NCBI GenBank assembly: GCA_038503035.1
Contig: JAVSML010024002.1
Location: 1,120,587 to 1,184,586, forward strand
Length of the DNA stretch: 64,000 nt
Origin: Crocodylus rhombifer
Lineage: Eukaryota > Chordata > Crocodylia > Crocodylidae
Direction of reading: 5' to 3'
Shown: in pieces, positions 61,539 through 64,000 of the stretch
How positions within the stretch are numbered: position 1 is the first letter of the stretch
Layout: every line of letters begins with the position of its first letter
Translations under genes and position numbers: made by a program
The notes under the pieces: generated by a model
Told to the model about the DNA's origin: nothing
What the model saw: the letters and a program-made list of their open reading frames with translations, nothing else
Databases searched by the model: none

Positions 61539-62023
61539 CTTGGTACAGAAATGACATGTAAACTGATAGCAGTAATCAGAAACCAGTTCAAATCTGTAAC
61601 ACAACATAAGTTCAGTGCACATAAACCACTTTCAAAATAGCCAGATCTGGTTTAAGATAAACCTGGATAGATGCAGTATCAGACTTAACTGATTTAGGTT
61701 AAATCAGTTTATTGAACTCTTGTCCCAGATCTCCTCCAGATTCAAGTTAACTCACAGTCTCCCTGCACCTCCCCTGCAAACCCTGCCTCACAGGGTGGGC
61801 AGCCTAGCCTTGGCCCAACCTGTTTGCTCCAGCCCAGCAGGGAGGCATGCTCTAGTACCCTCTAGCTTCTGGCCTGGGCCATTACAGGCACGTAGCTGCA
61901 TTTTTTAAATCAAAAGCAAATGTCTGTCCACTTGCTTATCAGTTCAACCTATGCAGCTTAGAGTAATCTGTGAAGATTGAATTGGTTCAGCCTTGGGGTT
62001 TTTGACCGTCTGTACTTAGCCCA
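61539..62023 (+). mobile_element. hAT-like DNA element, family T copy 3, deleted
   Basis: Left part: tggtacagaaatgacatgta, agtaatcagaaaccagtt and gttcagtgcacataaacc, matching copy 2 in order. Right part: ttacaggcacgtagctg, gtgaagattgaattggttca and ccgtctgtacttagccc, again matching copy 2. The GC-rich centre of copy 2 is mostly missing, so this copy is about 485 bp against about 1485. Internal deletion with both ends kept is typical of DNA transposons. Non-coding. Confidence 0.75.
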
Positions 62024-64000
62024 AATTAACATTTTTGTCCCATTCTCAGATATGTCCCCTGGTCGTCTGGTGGAAAAGGTTCTGAAAACCCAACCAGAAT
62101 GTCCATCTGAAAACATAAACCTATTGGACACCTGGGACTAGTGCTTAGAACAGGATTGTCCCAGCAAAAATGGGACGTGCTTAAACTAGCTTTCCCCCAA
62201 CTATTGATTTAGTCAGCTTCTGGGATAAAGAAGTACAAGACATGGAAAACTGCTGCCTTTTAATGGTGGCTTCCACATTGGCCTCAGGCTCCCTCTCCTG
62301 GATATTTCTGGATATTTTTAATATGTGGCCTGTCCATTTTCTGTACATGTAAAGCTATACAAATGTTTTTAACATATACCTTCCTTTGCCTTCACTGCTA
62401 TACATGCACATAAAATATATATCGTTACACTGGCCCTTTAAAAAGTAAACTCAGTTTTTTACATACGCTTTTTAAAATTCAATCTTGAAAGTTTTGGTGT
62501 AGTTACAGTCTATTTGTTCAATTATTTTCATTCATGGTTTTAAAATTATTACTGCTTTTCACTTGTATTTTAATATTTCATTTAAAAGAAATGTAATATA
62601 TATGTTCTTGTTCTATTAAATGCACTAGGATATTACTTTTCTTTACCATAGCCAGGTGGTACAAGGGTTATTTTTATTTTAAGGGGTATAATGTGGCTAC
62701 AGCAATTTTGTGTTCTCCAGAACAGCTTAAATACATTTTATTAATCATTTAAATTTGTCCTTTTCTTTAATGCATCTCCCAGGAACTCAAAACACCTGCT
62801 GCTTTAGTTTGTGCCTTAAAAGAGTAGAGAAGTTATATAGTGGAGCTGGGTTTGTGGCTTAAAACACATCTTTTCTTTATAGGAGTTCCACCTGGGAACG
62901 ACTGGTATATGATTCTGTTACAAACAATGGGGATTTTGTTTAGAACCACAACTTTAAATAATAAAAGGAACTAATATGAAAATGTAACGAATACAAAGTG
63001 AACAAAAAATAAAGTGCTATGAACGAATCACAAATTTCCCTCTGCCAACAGCACTTTGAAACCTGCTGTTTCCCCCGTAGGTGTCCACATGGCTTTGATT
63101 TTCTCCTGATTACAAAAAAACATAAACATTGGCAAATTCAGCTTGGAAAGAGTGGTGACCCCACTGTGTGAACTAGCACTTGATGCTGTTTGCCTTGATA
63201 GAGTCTCTGTTTGACTATAAAGATGAGTTCATTTGGTTTTAATTTGAGGAAGTTTTATATTTCAATAAAACCAAAATGAAAATCCCTGTGTCCAGATTAG
63301 CAAATTGTGACAGTCAAGTTTCACAGAGATCAGAATTTTGCAAGCGTTATTCTTTGTGGTTCTTTTCTACGTCATGTTTTGTCTGGTACTTAAAGAAATA
63401 TAAAATTATGGGACATAGACGAAGAACGGGGGAACGGGAGAAAGGAACAGAAAGAATAACGAGAAAAATCTGTAATAAAATAAATCAACACATTGTAATT
63501 TTTCCTGTAGCATTTGTACAATGGGAGATTCAAGTTTAAGGTCATTTTCAGAGCTGCCGAATGCTAGTAACATGAGAGGAGGTGACAGATTTAGTCTTGG
63601 AAAACTTTGGCCTCCTGGTATTGTGGCTGCTGTTGCTGTTTGGCTAGGTTGTGGTGTTGGCAGTGAGAACAGATTTATGCGCATAAAGCTGCCATTCTGG
63701 TAGGGCTTTTATAACGCAAAATGCATTGCTCAAGTTGTACCTTGGTTTGAAAAGAGTTGAAAGAAAGAAGCAATTGAATACCGAGAGAATGGTACCAGAT
63801 GCTGGCCTTTTGACATCAACCAGTGGGCCATGGCCGAGCACTTCCTCAGCATACCATGCTTTCACTCACTCTGGCGTCCACTGAGCACTTGTAATGAAAA
63901 ACACCAACGAAACCCAGAGAGATTCATAGGCTGCATTTCAAAAGGGAAAATTAACAAAACTCAGTGAAAGGGTGGGTGAAACATGCTGCTATTAGCCTTT
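62024..64000. other. AT-rich unique sequence
   Basis: No gene or repeat was recognised. Open frames are at most 92 codons and have no family features. Confidence 0.45.

Noticed and set aside
1..64000. CRISPR arrays, operons or prokaryotic features
   Set aside because: No spaced direct-repeat arrays or dense coding were seen, and the CR1, hAT and MIR-like content marks vertebrate DNA.

Overview
This window looks like gene-poor nuclear DNA of a sauropsid vertebrate, most likely a crocodilian, with turtle as the main alternative. The evidence is several CR1 retrotransposon copies ending in the typical CR1 3' tail, many short hAT-like DNA transposons, MIR/CORE-like fragments and AT-rich unique sequence. 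I found no host exon, tRNA, rRNA or CRISPR array that I could defend. The only long open frame (32920-35547) belongs to a CR1 element. It could be intergenic or the inside of a large intron.

Layout. From 1 to 11.4 kb the DNA is AT-rich and mostly unique. It carries palindromic MITE-like elements (1121, 5230, 5804), an old dispersed repeat (2577) and a 21-bp tandem repeat (9406). From 11.4 to 24 kb lie a hAT element with a perfect 8-bp target duplication (11456-11875), a pogo/Tigger-like element (13244-13536), four CR1 remnants (12582 and 23340 on +, 17838 and 19975 on -) and a palindromic repeat (18460). From 24 to 26 kb is the first of three copies of one GC-rich DNA-transposon family (the others are at 36886 and 61539). 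From 26 to 32.4 kb the sequence is mostly unique, apart from a 285-bp hAT-like element (30855-31139).

From 33.0 to 36.1 kb lies the most intact element, a 5'-truncated CR1 with endonuclease and reverse transcriptase. It is interrupted near its 3' end by an exactly 100-N assembly gap whose two flanks duplicate each other. From 39.6 to 50.5 kb come more DNA transposons, including two copies of one family in inverted orientation (49205-49780 and 49978-50499). A GC-rich element occupies 53063-54792. From 56.5 to 60.2 kb is a nest: a DNA element split by a zinc-finger-bearing non-LTR retrotransposon, which is itself split by a MITE and by a 966-bp solo LTR with a 5-bp target duplication.

No genes work together here. 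The biology is transposon accumulation and layering. I did not find a new system. The most useful observations are the nest, the gap artefact, and the clean boundaries of several non-autonomous elements.
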